From Flavonifractor sp. An82 (GTDB lineage: Bacteria; Bacillota; Clostridia; Oscillospirales; Oscillospiraceae): a stretch of 64,000 nucleotides of DNA. Positions 45,276 through 55,494 of the stretch are shown here, in pieces. A program made the position numbers and the translations under genes. The notes beneath the pieces are model-generated. The model was given only the letters and a program-made list of their open reading frames with translations, was not told where the DNA came from and did no database searches. The stretch covers positions 62,001-126,000 of the forward strand of contig NZ_NFHG01000002.1 in the NCBI RefSeq assembly GCF_002159265.1. Direction: 5' to 3'. How positions within the stretch are numbered: the stretch's first letter is position 1; each line of letters opens with the position of its first letter.

Positions 45276-46202
45276 ATGGACGGCACATTGGTAAAGTCGG
45301 AGCGTCTGCTGCAGATTTATTCCAGGCTGGTCAGCGGCGATGTTCTCCCCAAAAAAGAATTAGCGCAGCAATTTCATGTCACGGAGAGAAGCATCCAGCG
45401 TGACATGGAATCGCTGCGCTGTTTTTTTGCTGAACAGGGGCTGCGGCAGGATATCGTCTACGACAAGCAGGAAAGAGGTTACCGGCTGGAGCAGCCTGCT
45501 CTGCCGCTGCTCAATAACAGTGAGATCCTTGCGGTATGTAAGATCTTACTTGAGAGCCGCTCCATGCGCCGGGATGAGATGCTGCCGATTCTGGACAAGC
45601 TCATCTCCTGCTGTGTACCGAAACAGAGCAAGCGTGCGGTAGCAGAACTGCTGGCCAACGAGAAACACCATTATATTGAGCCGCATCATGGTCAGCACAT
45701 TCTCCCTGGCCTGTGGGAGATCGGCCAAGCGGTACAGGATCACCGGGTACTGGAGATCGAGTACGAGCGCATGAAGGAGCCGAAGCTGGTGCGCCGCCGA
45801 GTGCTGCCGGTGGGTATCATGTTCTCAGAATACTACTTCTACCTGACAGCATTTCTGGAAGATAAGAGCACATTTGATAACCCGGATGATTTGTTTCCCA
45901 CCATTTATCGAATTGACCGGATCAAGTCTTTCATAGTTCTGGATGAGCACTTCCAAGTTCCATACAAGGATCGCTTTCAGGAGGGGGAGTTCCGTAAGCG
46001 GGTGCAGTTTATGTACGGTGGCAAACTGGAACGTATCCGGTTTAAATATACTGGTCCATCCATTGAGGCCGTGCTGGATCGTCTGCCTACGTCGAAGATC
46101 GTGGAGCAAGACGAGGAGGGCTGGACTTTGGAGGCTGAGGTGTTTGGCAAGGGCATTGAGATGTGGCTGAGGAGCCAGGGAAACTATATTATTCTTATTT
46201 GA
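45276..46202 (+). CDS. WYL-domain transcriptional regulator
   Basis: This 308-residue protein has an N-terminal winged helix (LPKKELAQQFHVTERSIQRD, about 27-46), a WYL domain (about 140-215, with LEIEYERMKE and YYFYLTAFLED) and a C-terminal WCX-like domain. Such regulators (BrxR and CapW are characterised examples) bind nucleic acid or nucleotides and often control phage-defence operons. ATG 45276 follows GGAGGATCGT and is better than ATG 45264. The next gene starts 34 bases downstream on the same strand, so the regulator probably controls the three-gene operon. Confidence 0.88.
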   Translation: MDGTLVKSERLLQIYSRLVSGDVLPKKELAQQFHVTERSIQRDMESLRCFFAEQGLRQDIVYDKQERGYRLEQPALPLLNNSEILAVCKILLESRSMRRDEMLPILDKLISCCVPKQSKRAVAELLANEKHHYIEPHHGQHILPGLWEIGQAVQDHRVLEIEYERMKEPKLVRRRVLPVGIMFSEYYFYLTAFLEDKSTFDNPDDLFPTIYRIDRIKSFIVLDEHFQVPYKDRFQEGEFRKRVQFMYGGKLERIRFKYTGPSIEAVLDRLPTSKIVEQDEEGWTLEAEVFGKGIEMWLRSQGNYIILI

Positions 46203-46236
46203 AGAACAATCTAATTTATTAAGGAGTGGGTATAGT

Positions 46237-47076
46237 ATGCTTTATACGAAGGCCAAAAAGGAAGCTCTTTCAATTTATGAACACGCAGTGGAAAAGTACA
46301 ATAATACATACCAAACTATGCAGGAAACGGGGTCCCGACTCTATTCCTTACGGCAAGATAGTGTAAAGTTGATCCAAGAAATAGAGCTTTTACTCAATAG
46401 TATCGCAAACAAGCCAAAGGAATTTGAAAAAACAATTTCTGATATTCAGGCTGAACAAAAGAAGTTTCGAGATGCAGAAGAGTATGCCGCAGAAGCAATG
46501 AAAGCCGCTGTGAAATCTGGTATTAGCGTTGCCGCCGGAGTGGCTGGCGGAGCCGCTGTGGCGAGTATGGCACCTTCTGCCGCCATGTGGGTGGCCACCA
46601 CCTTCGGAACTGCCTCCACTGGAACTGCAATCTCCACATTATCTGGTGCAGCAGCAACAAAAGCGGCGCTGGCATGGTTGGGCGGTGGGGCGTTGTCTGC
46701 CGGGGGAGCAGGAGTTGCAGGTGGCCAAGCTCTCTTAGCCTTAGCTGGGCCCATTGGCTGGGGAATAACCGGGGTAACCACGGCAGCATCTGTAGTTGCA
46801 TTAGGGCATAAAAACAAGAAGATTGCAGATGAGGCAATTGCTGAAGCGAAGAAAATTACCATTGCTGGGGCAGAGGTCAACGAATCCAGCGCCAAAATTC
46901 AGCATCTTATAGATGAAACGGTTATGTTGATGGATGATTTGCGAGATATGTCTCGGGCAAACACACTTTTAAGGGATGCAAATTATCTGGAACTGTCTGA
47001 GAAAGAGCAATACCGTCTTGGTGCTATGGTTAACAGTACTCTGGCGTTAGCTGAAATGCTGAACAAGACCATTTAG
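46237..47076 (+). CDS. Cargo gene A: helical protein with Gly/Ala-rich hydrophobic core
   Basis: 279 residues in three parts: a charged helical N-terminus (about 1-90, coiled-coil-like), a central stretch of about 100 residues of Gly, Ala, Ser and Val with several membrane-compatible segments (VKSGISVAAGVAGGAAVASM; ALLALAGPIGWGITGVTTAA), and a charged helical C-terminus (about 195-279). There is no signal peptide and no enzyme motif. The helix-hydrophobic hairpin-helix layout resembles alpha-pore-forming and apolipoprotein-L-like proteins, but this is inference. AAGGAGTGGG precedes the ATG. Function unknown. Confidence 0.75.
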   Translation: MLYTKAKKEALSIYEHAVEKYNNTYQTMQETGSRLYSLRQDSVKLIQEIELLLNSIANKPKEFEKTISDIQAEQKKFRDAEEYAAEAMKAAVKSGISVAAGVAGGAAVASMAPSAAMWVATTFGTASTGTAISTLSGAAATKAALAWLGGGALSAGGAGVAGGQALLALAGPIGWGITGVTTAASVVALGHKNKKIADEAIAEAKKITIAGAEVNESSAKIQHLIDETVMLMDDLRDMSRANTLLRDANYLELSEKEQYRLGAMVNSTLALAEMLNKTI

Positions 47077-47087
47077 GAGGATTCAGT

Positions 47088-48527
47088 ATGGATGTCGCGC
47101 AAATTGTAAAAAGCACGCAGGAACAGGGTGTTGCTGCATGGGTTGATTATCTAAATCAGTTGCGGTTGAACGAACTTCTGGCAAAGCTGACCTCACAAAA
47201 TATGAATCTTGAGCAGGCGTTGGCCGAACTTCAGAAGATGAAGGTCAATATTGCTGCCTTGATTGAAAACAATCGGGGCGGCGCAAAAGGAATGCATGGC
47301 TTTATCGCAGAGACTGCGGAGGTTGGCATTGAAAACGCACGTAACCTGATAAAAGGATTAGACGCGGTCTGCGAGTGGATCAATAACAATGGCCCTGCAG
47401 ACATTCTCAGAAATGGTACAGAAATTCAGCAAAAGTTTGTGCGATCCGGGGGGCATTTCGGCCTTGAGGCTGTCAAAGCCCATTTGGAGCAATACCCTGA
47501 TTTTATTCGAAATGGCGGAAAATATCAAATTCCGAAAGATTTCTATAACGACCTCCAAAGGATTTTGGCGCTTTCTCAGGAAGAAGCAGCGAAGGAATCT
47601 ACCAGTACATATCAATTGTGGAAGTGGATTCATACCTTCTTTGAGGAAACTGGAGTTTCTCCAAGTGATTTAGAACCTGCGGTTTTAGATTATTCAGCCG
47701 TACAGGCCGGAAAAATTGGCAAAACCATTCAGCAAGAAGAAAACAACATTAAAGCGGAGGATCAGCGTCGTCGTAATGAAGCATATGAGGCCAGCAAGCC
47801 CACATTGCAGGAAGGTGTCAAGGCAGCTGGAATCTCTGCAGCGATGGAAGGCGGTATGACATTCTGCCTTGGCGTATGGAAGAAACACAAACAGGGCAAA
47901 CGCCTTTCGGAGTTTACTGCGGAGGACTGGAAGGAGATCGGCATTGACACCACAAAAGGAACTGTTCAAGGTGCAATCCGTGGTGGAACCGTTTACGCAA
48001 TGACAAACTTCACTGCTACACCGGCTGCGGTTGCAAATGCATTTGTCACAGCAGCTTTCGGCGTAACGGGTCAGGGAATCAAATTCCGCCGAGGCGAAAT
48101 TTCGGCGGAGGAGTTTGTTGAAAATTCCGAAATCCTGTGCCTGGATGTGTCAATTAGTGCTGTTTCTGCAATGCTGGGCCAGGTGGCGATCCCAATTCCC
48201 GTTCTGGGAGCCATGATTGGAAATGTTGCCGGGATGTTCATGTATCAGATTGCCAAGGACAATCTTAGCGAGAAAGAGCAAATACTGATCCAAGCCTATC
48301 AGGAGAGTTTTGCCGCACTAAATCAAACGCTGGATGAACGGTATTACAAGCTCCTCGCAATGTTAAAGAAAGAAATGGAAAGATTTTCATCTATGTTGGA
48401 GCTTGCGTTTGACCCAGATGTCAACATTGCATTTGATGGTTCTATCGTATTGGCCGATTATGTCGGTGTGACTCCGAAAAAAGTTCTGCGGAACAAACGG
48501 GATATTGACCAGTATTTTCTGAATTAA
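47088..48527 (+). CDS. Cargo gene B: large protein of unknown function with hydrophobic C-terminal half
   Basis: 479 residues. The N-terminal half (about 1-240) is soluble and helical, with YPDFIRNGGKYQIPKDFYND in the middle. The C-terminal part (about 245-395) is rich in Gly, Ala and Val with several possible membrane segments (VANAFVTAAFGVTGQG; AMLGQVAIPIPVLGAMIGNV). A final charged helix and a short tail follow. No enzymatic motif or signal peptide is visible. The start follows TAGGAGGATTCAGT, 11 bases after gene A, so the genes are co-translated. I do not recognise the family. Confidence 0.75.
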   Translation: MDVAQIVKSTQEQGVAAWVDYLNQLRLNELLAKLTSQNMNLEQALAELQKMKVNIAALIENNRGGAKGMHGFIAETAEVGIENARNLIKGLDAVCEWINNNGPADILRNGTEIQQKFVRSGGHFGLEAVKAHLEQYPDFIRNGGKYQIPKDFYNDLQRILALSQEEAAKESTSTYQLWKWIHTFFEETGVSPSDLEPAVLDYSAVQAGKIGKTIQQEENNIKAEDQRRRNEAYEASKPTLQEGVKAAGISAAMEGGMTFCLGVWKKHKQGKRLSEFTAEDWKEIGIDTTKGTVQGAIRGGTVYAMTNFTATPAAVANAFVTAAFGVTGQGIKFRRGEISAEEFVENSEILCLDVSISAVSAMLGQVAIPIPVLGAMIGNVAGMFMYQIAKDNLSEKEQILIQAYQESFAALNQTLDERYYKLLAMLKKEMERFSSMLELAFDPDVNIAFDGSIVLADYVGVTPKKVLRNKRDIDQYFLN

Positions 48528-48550
48528 ACATAAATCAGGAGGAAAACGCC

Positions 48551-49075
48551 ATGGAAACTACCAATAAATGCGATTATGAGGATGACCTGCTGGAAGAGCT
48601 TCAAGGCTACAAATATAGGGAGATGTTTGAGAAAGCAAACAATATCGTGCTGGGATTTGTAGCAAGCACTACAGCTACAGGCGCTGTGCCGATTCCATTT
48701 GCCGACGCTCCGCTTTTGGTTGGCCAGCAAGTAGCCATGATGATTGCCATTAATAAGGTGTTTGGATTTAATATCCAACGCGATGCACTCCAATCTCTGG
48801 TGGTTGCGGCTCTTGGTGTCAGTGGAGCCACTGTGATTGGTAAGACTGTAGCATCTAATCTGATGAAACTGGTTCCTGGCGCAGGTTCAGTAGCCGGCGG
48901 AGCTGTGTCTGCCGGTACAGCGGGTGTGATCACGCTTGCCCTTGGCAAAGCCTATATTGAGGTTTGCAAAGCAATAAAAATGGGAAAGTTGGATCAAAAT
49001 GCCTTGACCAAAAAGGAAGGCCGAGAGATGCTGAAAAAGGCATTTAAGGAGCAGATGAAAAAAAGTAAAAAATAA
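48551..49075 (+). CDS. Cargo gene C: stand-alone DUF697 membrane-associating protein
   Basis: 174 residues matching the DUF697 pattern, with ATGAVPIPFADAPLLVGQQV (about 41-60), MMIAINKVFGF and LMKLVPGAGSVAGGAVSAGT (about 98-117). In other proteins this hydrophobic domain is the C-terminal partner of Era-like or dynamin-like GTPases. Here it stands alone and no GTPase is encoded in the operon. A Lys-rich tail follows. TCAGGAGGAAAACGCC precedes the ATG, 23 bases after gene B. A membrane-acting role is inferred. Confidence 0.78.
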   Translation: METTNKCDYEDDLLEELQGYKYREMFEKANNIVLGFVASTTATGAVPIPFADAPLLVGQQVAMMIAINKVFGFNIQRDALQSLVVAALGVSGATVIGKTVASNLMKLVPGAGSVAGGAVSAGTAGVITLALGKAYIEVCKAIKMGKLDQNALTKKEGREMLKKAFKEQMKKSKK

Positions 49076-49138
49076 AAGTTCTGAAAAGAAATATTTTACT
49101 GAGGCGGCATTACCGTTAAGACCTCACGTGCAAAGTAT

Positions 49139-49179
49139 AAACGCCTGTGGATGCAATTTGTTCGCATCCATAGGCGTTT
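49139..49179 (+). terminator. Terminator-like hairpin after the cargo operon
   Basis: AAACGCCTGTGGATGC and GCATCCATAGGCGTTT (one wobble) around a 9-base loop, ending in TTT. Confidence 0.6.
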
Positions 49180-49192
49180 CCCGTACACAGCG

Positions 49193-49233
49193 TTAAGCCC
49201 CATAGGTGCACATTGTGTACCTATGGGGCTTAA
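49193..49233. repeat. 15-bp inverted repeat near the right end of the element
   Basis: TTAAGCCCCATAGGT and its exact complement (49219-49233) around an 11-base centre. No gene is seen from 49076 to the element end. Confidence 0.55.
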
Positions 49234-49400
49234 CCCGTATCGAGAGATCGTTTTTCGCAGCACTTTTCAAATAGCGGGGGCGAGGACAGTTAACCGGCTG
49301 TTTTCGCCCTTTTCTGACGTGCGCAAAAAGAAGGGCCTGCGGATTTTCCGCAGGCTCTTCCACGCTGATGCGCAAAATTGGTTTTTTGTTGTCCTTTTGC

Positions 49401-49424
49401 GGGGGCTCCTTTAGGGCGGCTCTT
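49401..49424. other. Right junction (attR-like) of the mobile element
   Basis: GGGGGCTCCTTT runs into AGGGCGGCTC and a T-run, the right half of the split citrate synthase terminator. The core CCTTT is at 49408-49412. The element ends joined together would read GGGGGCTCC-TTTT-GGTTCCCCC, an imperfect palindrome as expected of an attP. Confidence 0.8.
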
Positions 49425-49430
49425 TTTTGC

Positions 49431-50867
49431 TCAATTGGCTCTGCGGACCTCCAGGTAGTAGTGTTCGGTCGACGGATCCAGGGTGACGGTTTTGATCCCC
49501 TGTTTCAGGTCAAAGCCGAAATTCTGCCGGACGATCCGGATTCGTCCGTGGTCCTCCAGAGTGGCGGTCTGCTCTGTACAGCTCAGATTGGAACCCATCT
49601 GAGTCAGAAGATCATAGCCGTAGATTCCGCGGTTCTCCGTGTGGGCGCACACGAAGTCGTAGCTGCCTTCCTTGGTAAAGGAGGACTCCACCGTGACACG
49701 CTCCCCGGCGGGGATGGTGAGGGTAGCCTCCCCGTAAAAAATGCGTTCCTGGATGTTGCACCATTCAAATACCATCTCCAGCATCGTCATGTTGGACGGG
49801 ATGGAGGTTCCAAAGCTCTTGCAGAGGGTGTCGAAGAATACTTCTCTGGGAAGTGCAAGAACGCCCATTGGTTTTCCGTACTTTTGATCCAAGGTGTTCG
49901 GCCCCTGGCACAGGGCGTCCAGCACCTCCCTCAGTGTGGATTGGTACTGGGTGACGGTGGCGGTGACGCCTGCAAGCTCCTCACCGGGGTCGCAGCCGCC
50001 GTCCCGGTAGCCCTGAAGGGTGTAGTCTTCCAGTGGATCACCCACTACGATGAGCAGACGGGGATCCTCGGCATGGGGCGAGTTGGAATCGGGCAGAGAG
50101 AACTGACGCTGGGCCCAGCCTGCTTCCTGGTCAAGAGCGCCTCCATTGAAGCCATAGGTCAATACAGCGGGGCTGCTCTCCGACCAGGGATAGGTCACCG
50201 CCAGGGTGGGGGCGGGGGCGTCGCTCTCCGGCAGGACAAAATCGGTGAAGGAATAGACCGTCACCGGGGTATCCAGGGTGGGGGCCTCCTGGTGGGCGGC
50301 CGTCAGATCTCCGTCCGCCACAATTGCCGCGTATTCCTCCCAGGATTCCATGTGCTGGCTCCCGCCTACACCGGGGTAGATGGTGGTCTCCAGCTCCGTG
50401 CCGTCTGCCGTCAAGGTAACGGGATAGAGCTCATAGAACCTCCCGGCAACGGGATAGACCAGGGTAACGGTCTGGTCGGTATCGGTGGGGTTGGTGAGCA
50501 CATAGGAGTCTTTTACCTGGATGTCGGTGCTTTTCCCGTCCTGCCAGGGAGCAAAGTCCAGAGTGATGTGCCGCTGGGCGGTCAGTCCCACATCCTCCAG
50601 CGTGGTCAGGGGGAAAATGGGCCCGGCGTAGGACATGAAGGTGGAGGCCTCGTCATGACCAGCCCCGCCTCCGCCGCTGCTGCCTCCTATCCGGGGCAGC
50701 AGCCAGGCCCCGCCCAGCACTATCACCGCCAGACCGGCGCACACCCCCATCCAGGGCTTGAATCGCCGGGAGCGTCTGCGGGCAGCGGGAAGGGCGGCGA
50801 TCCGCTCACGCAGCTGCTGAGAGGCGTGGAGGTCCTTGACCTGGGCCAGATAATCCGTCTTATTCAT
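49431..50867 (-). CDS. Membrane protein paired with ECF sigma factor, putative anti-sigma factor
   Basis: This 478-residue protein has a cytoplasmic N-terminus (about 1-38), one transmembrane helix (about 39-60, MGVCAGLAVIVLGGAWLL) and a large extracytoplasmic domain that I cannot assign to a family. It overlaps the end of the sigma gene upstream, the usual anti-sigma arrangement. ATG 50867 was chosen because GGAGGCTTTG precedes it. Its 3' end lies 20 bases from the mobile element, which has removed part of the shared terminator. Role inferred from context. Confidence 0.65.
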   Translation of the reverse strand: MNKTDYLAQVKDLHASQQLRERIAALPAARRRSRRFKPWMGVCAGLAVIVLGGAWLLPRIGGSSGGGGAGHDEASTFMSYAGPIFPLTTLEDVGLTAQRHITLDFAPWQDGKSTDIQVKDSYVLTNPTDTDQTVTLVYPVAGRFYELYPVTLTADGTELETTIYPGVGGSQHMESWEEYAAIVADGDLTAAHQEAPTLDTPVTVYSFTDFVLPESDAPAPTLAVTYPWSESSPAVLTYGFNGGALDQEAGWAQRQFSLPDSNSPHAEDPRLLIVVGDPLEDYTLQGYRDGGCDPGEELAGVTATVTQYQSTLREVLDALCQGPNTLDQKYGKPMGVLALPREVFFDTLCKSFGTSIPSNMTMLEMVFEWCNIQERIFYGEATLTIPAGERVTVESSFTKEGSYDFVCAHTENRGIYGYDLLTQMGSNLSCTEQTATLEDHGRIRIVRQNFGFDLKQGIKTVTLDPSTEHYYLEVRRAN

Positions 50868-51345
50868 CCTCAAAGCCTCCGATCATCCGTTCCCGCAGGG
50901 CCTGCCGCCCCCGGGAGAGCCAGGACAGCACCGTGTTCCGCTTGGCCCCCAGAATCTCCCCGATCTCGGCGGCGGTGTAGCCCTCAAAATAGTGCAGATA
51001 GATGGCGTTGCGGTAGGGATCCGGCAGGGCGCGCACCTCGTCCAGCACCGAGCCGTCCTCCCCGGCTGGGGCAGGAAACTGCTCCGGCAGGGGGACCTCC
51101 CCGCTGCGCTTGGCCCGGCGGAGATTTTTGCACTTGTTGATGGTCACCCGCAGCAGCCAGGCCTTCAGATGCTCCCCGTCCTGAAAGCCCTTGCCGCTGC
51201 GCAGCAGGGCCTCAAAGACCTCCTGGGTCACATCCTCCGCATCCTGTATGGTGGGGGCGTTGTGGCAGGCCGCCCGGTATACGGTGTCCAGATGGTGTTC
51301 CATTGCGTAGGAGAAGGGGGCGTCCCCCCGGAGCTGCATGGCCAT
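50860..51345 (-). CDS. ECF-type RNA polymerase sigma factor
   Basis: This 161-residue sigma-70 family protein has region 2 (DAEDVTQEVFEALLR, then HLKAWLLRVTINKCKN) and region 4 with YTAAEIGEILGAKRNTVLSW. ATG 51345 follows AGAAAGGAGAGAG and was preferred over the GTG at 51375. Translation of the downstream membrane protein is coupled by an 8-base overlap. Target promoters are unknown. Confidence 0.88.
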   Translation of the reverse strand: MAMQLRGDAPFSYAMEHHLDTVYRAACHNAPTIQDAEDVTQEVFEALLRSGKGFQDGEHLKAWLLRVTINKCKNLRRAKRSGEVPLPEQFPAPAGEDGSVLDEVRALPDPYRNAIYLHYFEGYTAAEIGEILGAKRNTVLSWLSRGRQALRERMIGGFEDE

Positions 51346-51403
51346 GGCGCTCTCTCCTTTCTGCCCTGTACACACCTGAGAAGGGCCAATGATTGCATCG
51401 GAA

Positions 51404-51444
51404 GTAAAAAATTTCGCCGCCGCAGCAATGCGGCGGCGAAATTT
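51404..51444 (-). terminator. Terminator of the FAD oxidoreductase gene
   Basis: On the minus strand 16-bp arms, AAATTTCGCCGCCGCA and complement, around TTGC, followed by a T-run. Confidence 0.85.
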
Positions 51445-51447
51445 ACT

Positions 51448-53031
51448 TTATGGCTGTGCGGCAACTGCTTCGGCCACCCGGATACCGTCCACGGCGGCGG
51501 AGGTGATTCCCCCTGCGTAGCCTGCTCCTTCCCCGCAGGGATAGAGTCCGGTGATAACGGATTGATAATTTTCTCCCCGAAGAATACGCACCGGAGAGGA
51601 GGAACGGGTCTCCACGCCGGTGAGCAGGCTGTCCGGCGCGGCGAAGCCGTGGAGCTTGCGGTCAAAGACCGGCAGCGCCCCCCGGAGGGTGTCGGTGACG
51701 TAGCCGGGCAGGCAGCGGTCCAGATCGGTGGGGGTAACTCCGGGCCGGTAGGTGGGCGCCACGGACCCCAGAGCCTTGGAGGCACGCCGGGCCAGGAAAT
51801 CCTTTACCGTCTGGGCCGGGGCGTGGTAGTTGCCGCCGCCCAGCTGAAAGGCAACCTCCTCCCAGTGCCGCTGGAAGGCCACGCCCGCCAGAGGATGCTC
51901 CGAGCCGAAGTCGGCGGGGCTGACCCCCACCAGGAAGCCGCCATTGATGTTTTTACCGTCTCTGGCCCGGTGACTCATGCCGTTGGTCACCAGCCGCCCC
52001 TCCTCCGAGGCAGCGGCTACTACCTGGCCGCCGGGGCAGACGCAGAAGGTGAAGGCGGAGCGGCCGTTAGGCAGGTGGCAGGCCAGCTTGTAGTCGGCGG
52101 CGGGTAGTTTCTCCCAGGCGGGCCCAAACTGGGCCTGAGAAATAGCGCTCTGGGGGTGCTCAATGCGCACGCCGATGGCGAAGGCCTTCTGCTCCATAGG
52201 CACCCCGGCCTCGTGGAGCATCTGGAAGGTGTCCCGGGCGGAGTGGCCAGGGGAGAGGATGAGAGCGTCACAGGGCAGGTCGTAGGGCCCCTGAGGGCCT
52301 GTTACGGTGAGGCCGGCTACTGCTCCGTCCCGGAGGGTGAGGCCGGTGAGCTGGTGGCCGAAGCGCACGTCACAGCCCAGGCGGATGAGCTCCAGCCGGA
52401 TGGTTTTCACCACATCCCGCAGCACGTCGGTGCCGATGTGGGGCTTGTGCTGGTAGAGGATATCCGCCGGAGCTCCCGCCTCCACCAGGGTGCGGAACAC
52501 GGTGGAGATCCGGGGATCGTGGGTGCCGGTGGTCAGCTTACCGTCGGAGAAGGTGCCCGCGCCTCCTTCGCCGAACTGGACGTTGGAGGCGGGGTCCAGC
52601 ATGCCGGTGGACCAGAATCGTTCCACGTCGGCGGTGCGCTCCTCCACCGGGCGGCCCCGCTCCAGCACAATGGGAGCCAGCCCGTTCCGGGCCAGAAAGA
52701 GAGCGGCGAAGAGCCCGGCGGGACCCATGCCCACCACCACCGGCGGCAGGGAGGAGGTGCGCCGCACGGTTGGGAAGACGTAGGGGGCGCTCTGGTGGAG
52801 GGAGACATTTTTATCCCGGCACCGGGCCATGATCCTGCCCTCGTCGGCCACACTTACGTCCACGGTGCAGACGTAGTGGACGTCGCTTTTTTTCCGGGCG
52901 TCGATGGACTGCCGGGCCAGAGACAGGCTGGTGATGGCGTCCGGCCTGACGCCCAGAATGCGGGCGGCCTTCTTTTTCAGCTGGCCCAGTCCGCCGTCAA
53001 TGGGCAGGGGGATATTTTGAATACGGAGCAT
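51448..53031 (-). CDS. NAD(P)/FAD-dependent oxidoreductase (COG2509 type)
   Basis: This 527-residue flavoprotein has the dinucleotide-binding motif VVVGMGPAGLFAALFLARNG (about 97-116), the ATG-like NVQFGEGGAGTFSDGKL, and the C-terminal FAD motif GLYPCGEGAGYAGGITSAAV. It matches the long COG2509 family of uncharacterised FAD-dependent dehydrogenases. The N-terminal 90 residues form the extra domain of that family. The substrate is unknown. It stands alone with its own terminator. Confidence 0.85.
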   Translation of the reverse strand: MLRIQNIPLPIDGGLGQLKKKAARILGVRPDAITSLSLARQSIDARKKSDVHYVCTVDVSVADEGRIMARCRDKNVSLHQSAPYVFPTVRRTSSLPPVVVGMGPAGLFAALFLARNGLAPIVLERGRPVEERTADVERFWSTGMLDPASNVQFGEGGAGTFSDGKLTTGTHDPRISTVFRTLVEAGAPADILYQHKPHIGTDVLRDVVKTIRLELIRLGCDVRFGHQLTGLTLRDGAVAGLTVTGPQGPYDLPCDALILSPGHSARDTFQMLHEAGVPMEQKAFAIGVRIEHPQSAISQAQFGPAWEKLPAADYKLACHLPNGRSAFTFCVCPGGQVVAAASEEGRLVTNGMSHRARDGKNINGGFLVGVSPADFGSEHPLAGVAFQRHWEEVAFQLGGGNYHAPAQTVKDFLARRASKALGSVAPTYRPGVTPTDLDRCLPGYVTDTLRGALPVFDRKLHGFAAPDSLLTGVETRSSSPVRILRGENYQSVITGLYPCGEGAGYAGGITSAAVDGIRVAEAVAAQP

Positions 53032-53091
53032 AGTACAGTACCTCGTAAGAAAGGATGGGGGCGCGGGCGACCATAAAGGTCGCCCCTACGT

Positions 53092-53310
53092 TTATTCTGC
53101 GCGGGGATAAGGGTCCTCCACATCAGTCAGGCCAGCCAGATAATCCATGCTGGTATTTAAAGCAAGTGCAATTCGCTTGCACTGTTCAAAGGTATAATAG
53201 CGCTTTCCGTTTTCGATCTTAGAGAAATCGCTTTGGTTAATTCCGGTTTTCATTTGCATATAAATCTGGGTATAACCACGTTTTTCACGCAGGTCTTTGA
53301 GACGAGACAT
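53092..53310 (-). CDS. XRE-family transcriptional regulator
   Basis: This 72-residue single-domain Cro/C1 protein contains REKRGYTQIYMQMKTGINQS and DFSKIENGKRYY. It is divergent from the gene at 53391, with direct TTGACCTATT repeats between them, which suggests that it regulates that gene and itself. AT-richer than the neighbouring host genes, consistent with acquisition. Confidence 0.85.
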   Translation of the reverse strand: MSRLKDLREKRGYTQIYMQMKTGINQSDFSKIENGKRYYTFEQCKRIALALNTSMDYLAGLTDVEDPYPRAE

Positions 53311-53338
53311 AAAATCACCCCAGATAATTATGGGTGAT

Positions 53339-53373
53339 TTGACCTATTGAAATTATGGTGAAATTGACCTATT
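53339..53373. promoter_or_regulatory. Direct-repeat operator between XRE gene and partner
   Basis: TTGACCTATT at 53339-53348 and again at 53364-53373, 25 bases apart, inside the 80-base divergent intergenic region. Confidence 0.45.
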
Positions 53374-53390
53374 ATGATTGGGGTGATGCT

Positions 53391-53834
53391 ATGATACAGG
53401 AAATGCGGGAAGAGTACAAGGAAAAAATGAGCCGTGAAAATCATACATACCGCATCTGTTGGAAGTTGTACGATGAACTGGCAGATCTCTTTTGCAACGA
53501 AGGCCCCATATCGGAGGATTTTAAAACCTTTCTTGTGCAGCTGGAAAAGCAGAGGGAGGAACAATACAACAGACACTATAATTGGGGATGTGCCATGGAA
53601 TGCGGCACAGTCCCTGATAATCAGCCGGAGGGTGAGTTGCTAACTGGGCAGAGAATGGCAGCGGAGGCACGTAAAAGTGTGGAACGGGTCATGAAATCCT
53701 ATAGTGAAGAGATGTTTATGCTCTGGAAGCTGTTCTGCCGTGTTGAAGCATATTGCCGTACACAGGAAGCGGCGTATATGTGTGTATTGGGTATGGAAGA
53801 GGCAGAAAAGAAAAATGGCATCCATCCGTTGTAA
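53391..53834 (+). CDS. Hypothetical protein partner of XRE regulator
   Basis: This 147-residue helical, charged protein has cysteines in CWKLYDEL, CNEG, CAMEC and CRVEAYC, a number unusual for its size. No family recognised. ATG 53391 follows TTGGGGTGATGCT; the frame is open from 53355. It pairs divergently with the XRE gene and ends inside a terminator shared with gdhA. A toxin-antitoxin-like or small accessory module is possible but unproven. Confidence 0.6.
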   Translation: MIQEMREEYKEKMSRENHTYRICWKLYDELADLFCNEGPISEDFKTFLVQLEKQREEQYNRHYNWGCAMECGTVPDNQPEGELLTGQRMAAEARKSVERVMKSYSEEMFMLWKLFCRVEAYCRTQEAAYMCVLGMEEAEKKNGIHPL

Positions 53835-53851
53835 GGATGGATGCCATTTTT
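53811..53851. terminator. Bidirectional terminator between 53391 gene and gdhA
   Basis: Perfect 17-bp arms, AAAAATGGCATCCATCC and complement, around GTTGTAA, giving T-runs on both strands for two convergent genes. Confidence 0.9.
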
Positions 53852-53860
53852 GTTTCAAGA

Positions 53861-55354
<1,494 letters not shown>

Positions 55355-55494
55355 TTATAAAGTTGCAAAAACCACCGGGTAGTTTCGTGAAAACTGGCAA
55401 GTATTGCACCAATCTATACTTTAGCGTGCAACGGAATGACGAGATGTAACATATTGCGCCCTGGTGCGTTATTTAGGTGAAAGGGGGGAGGAGC

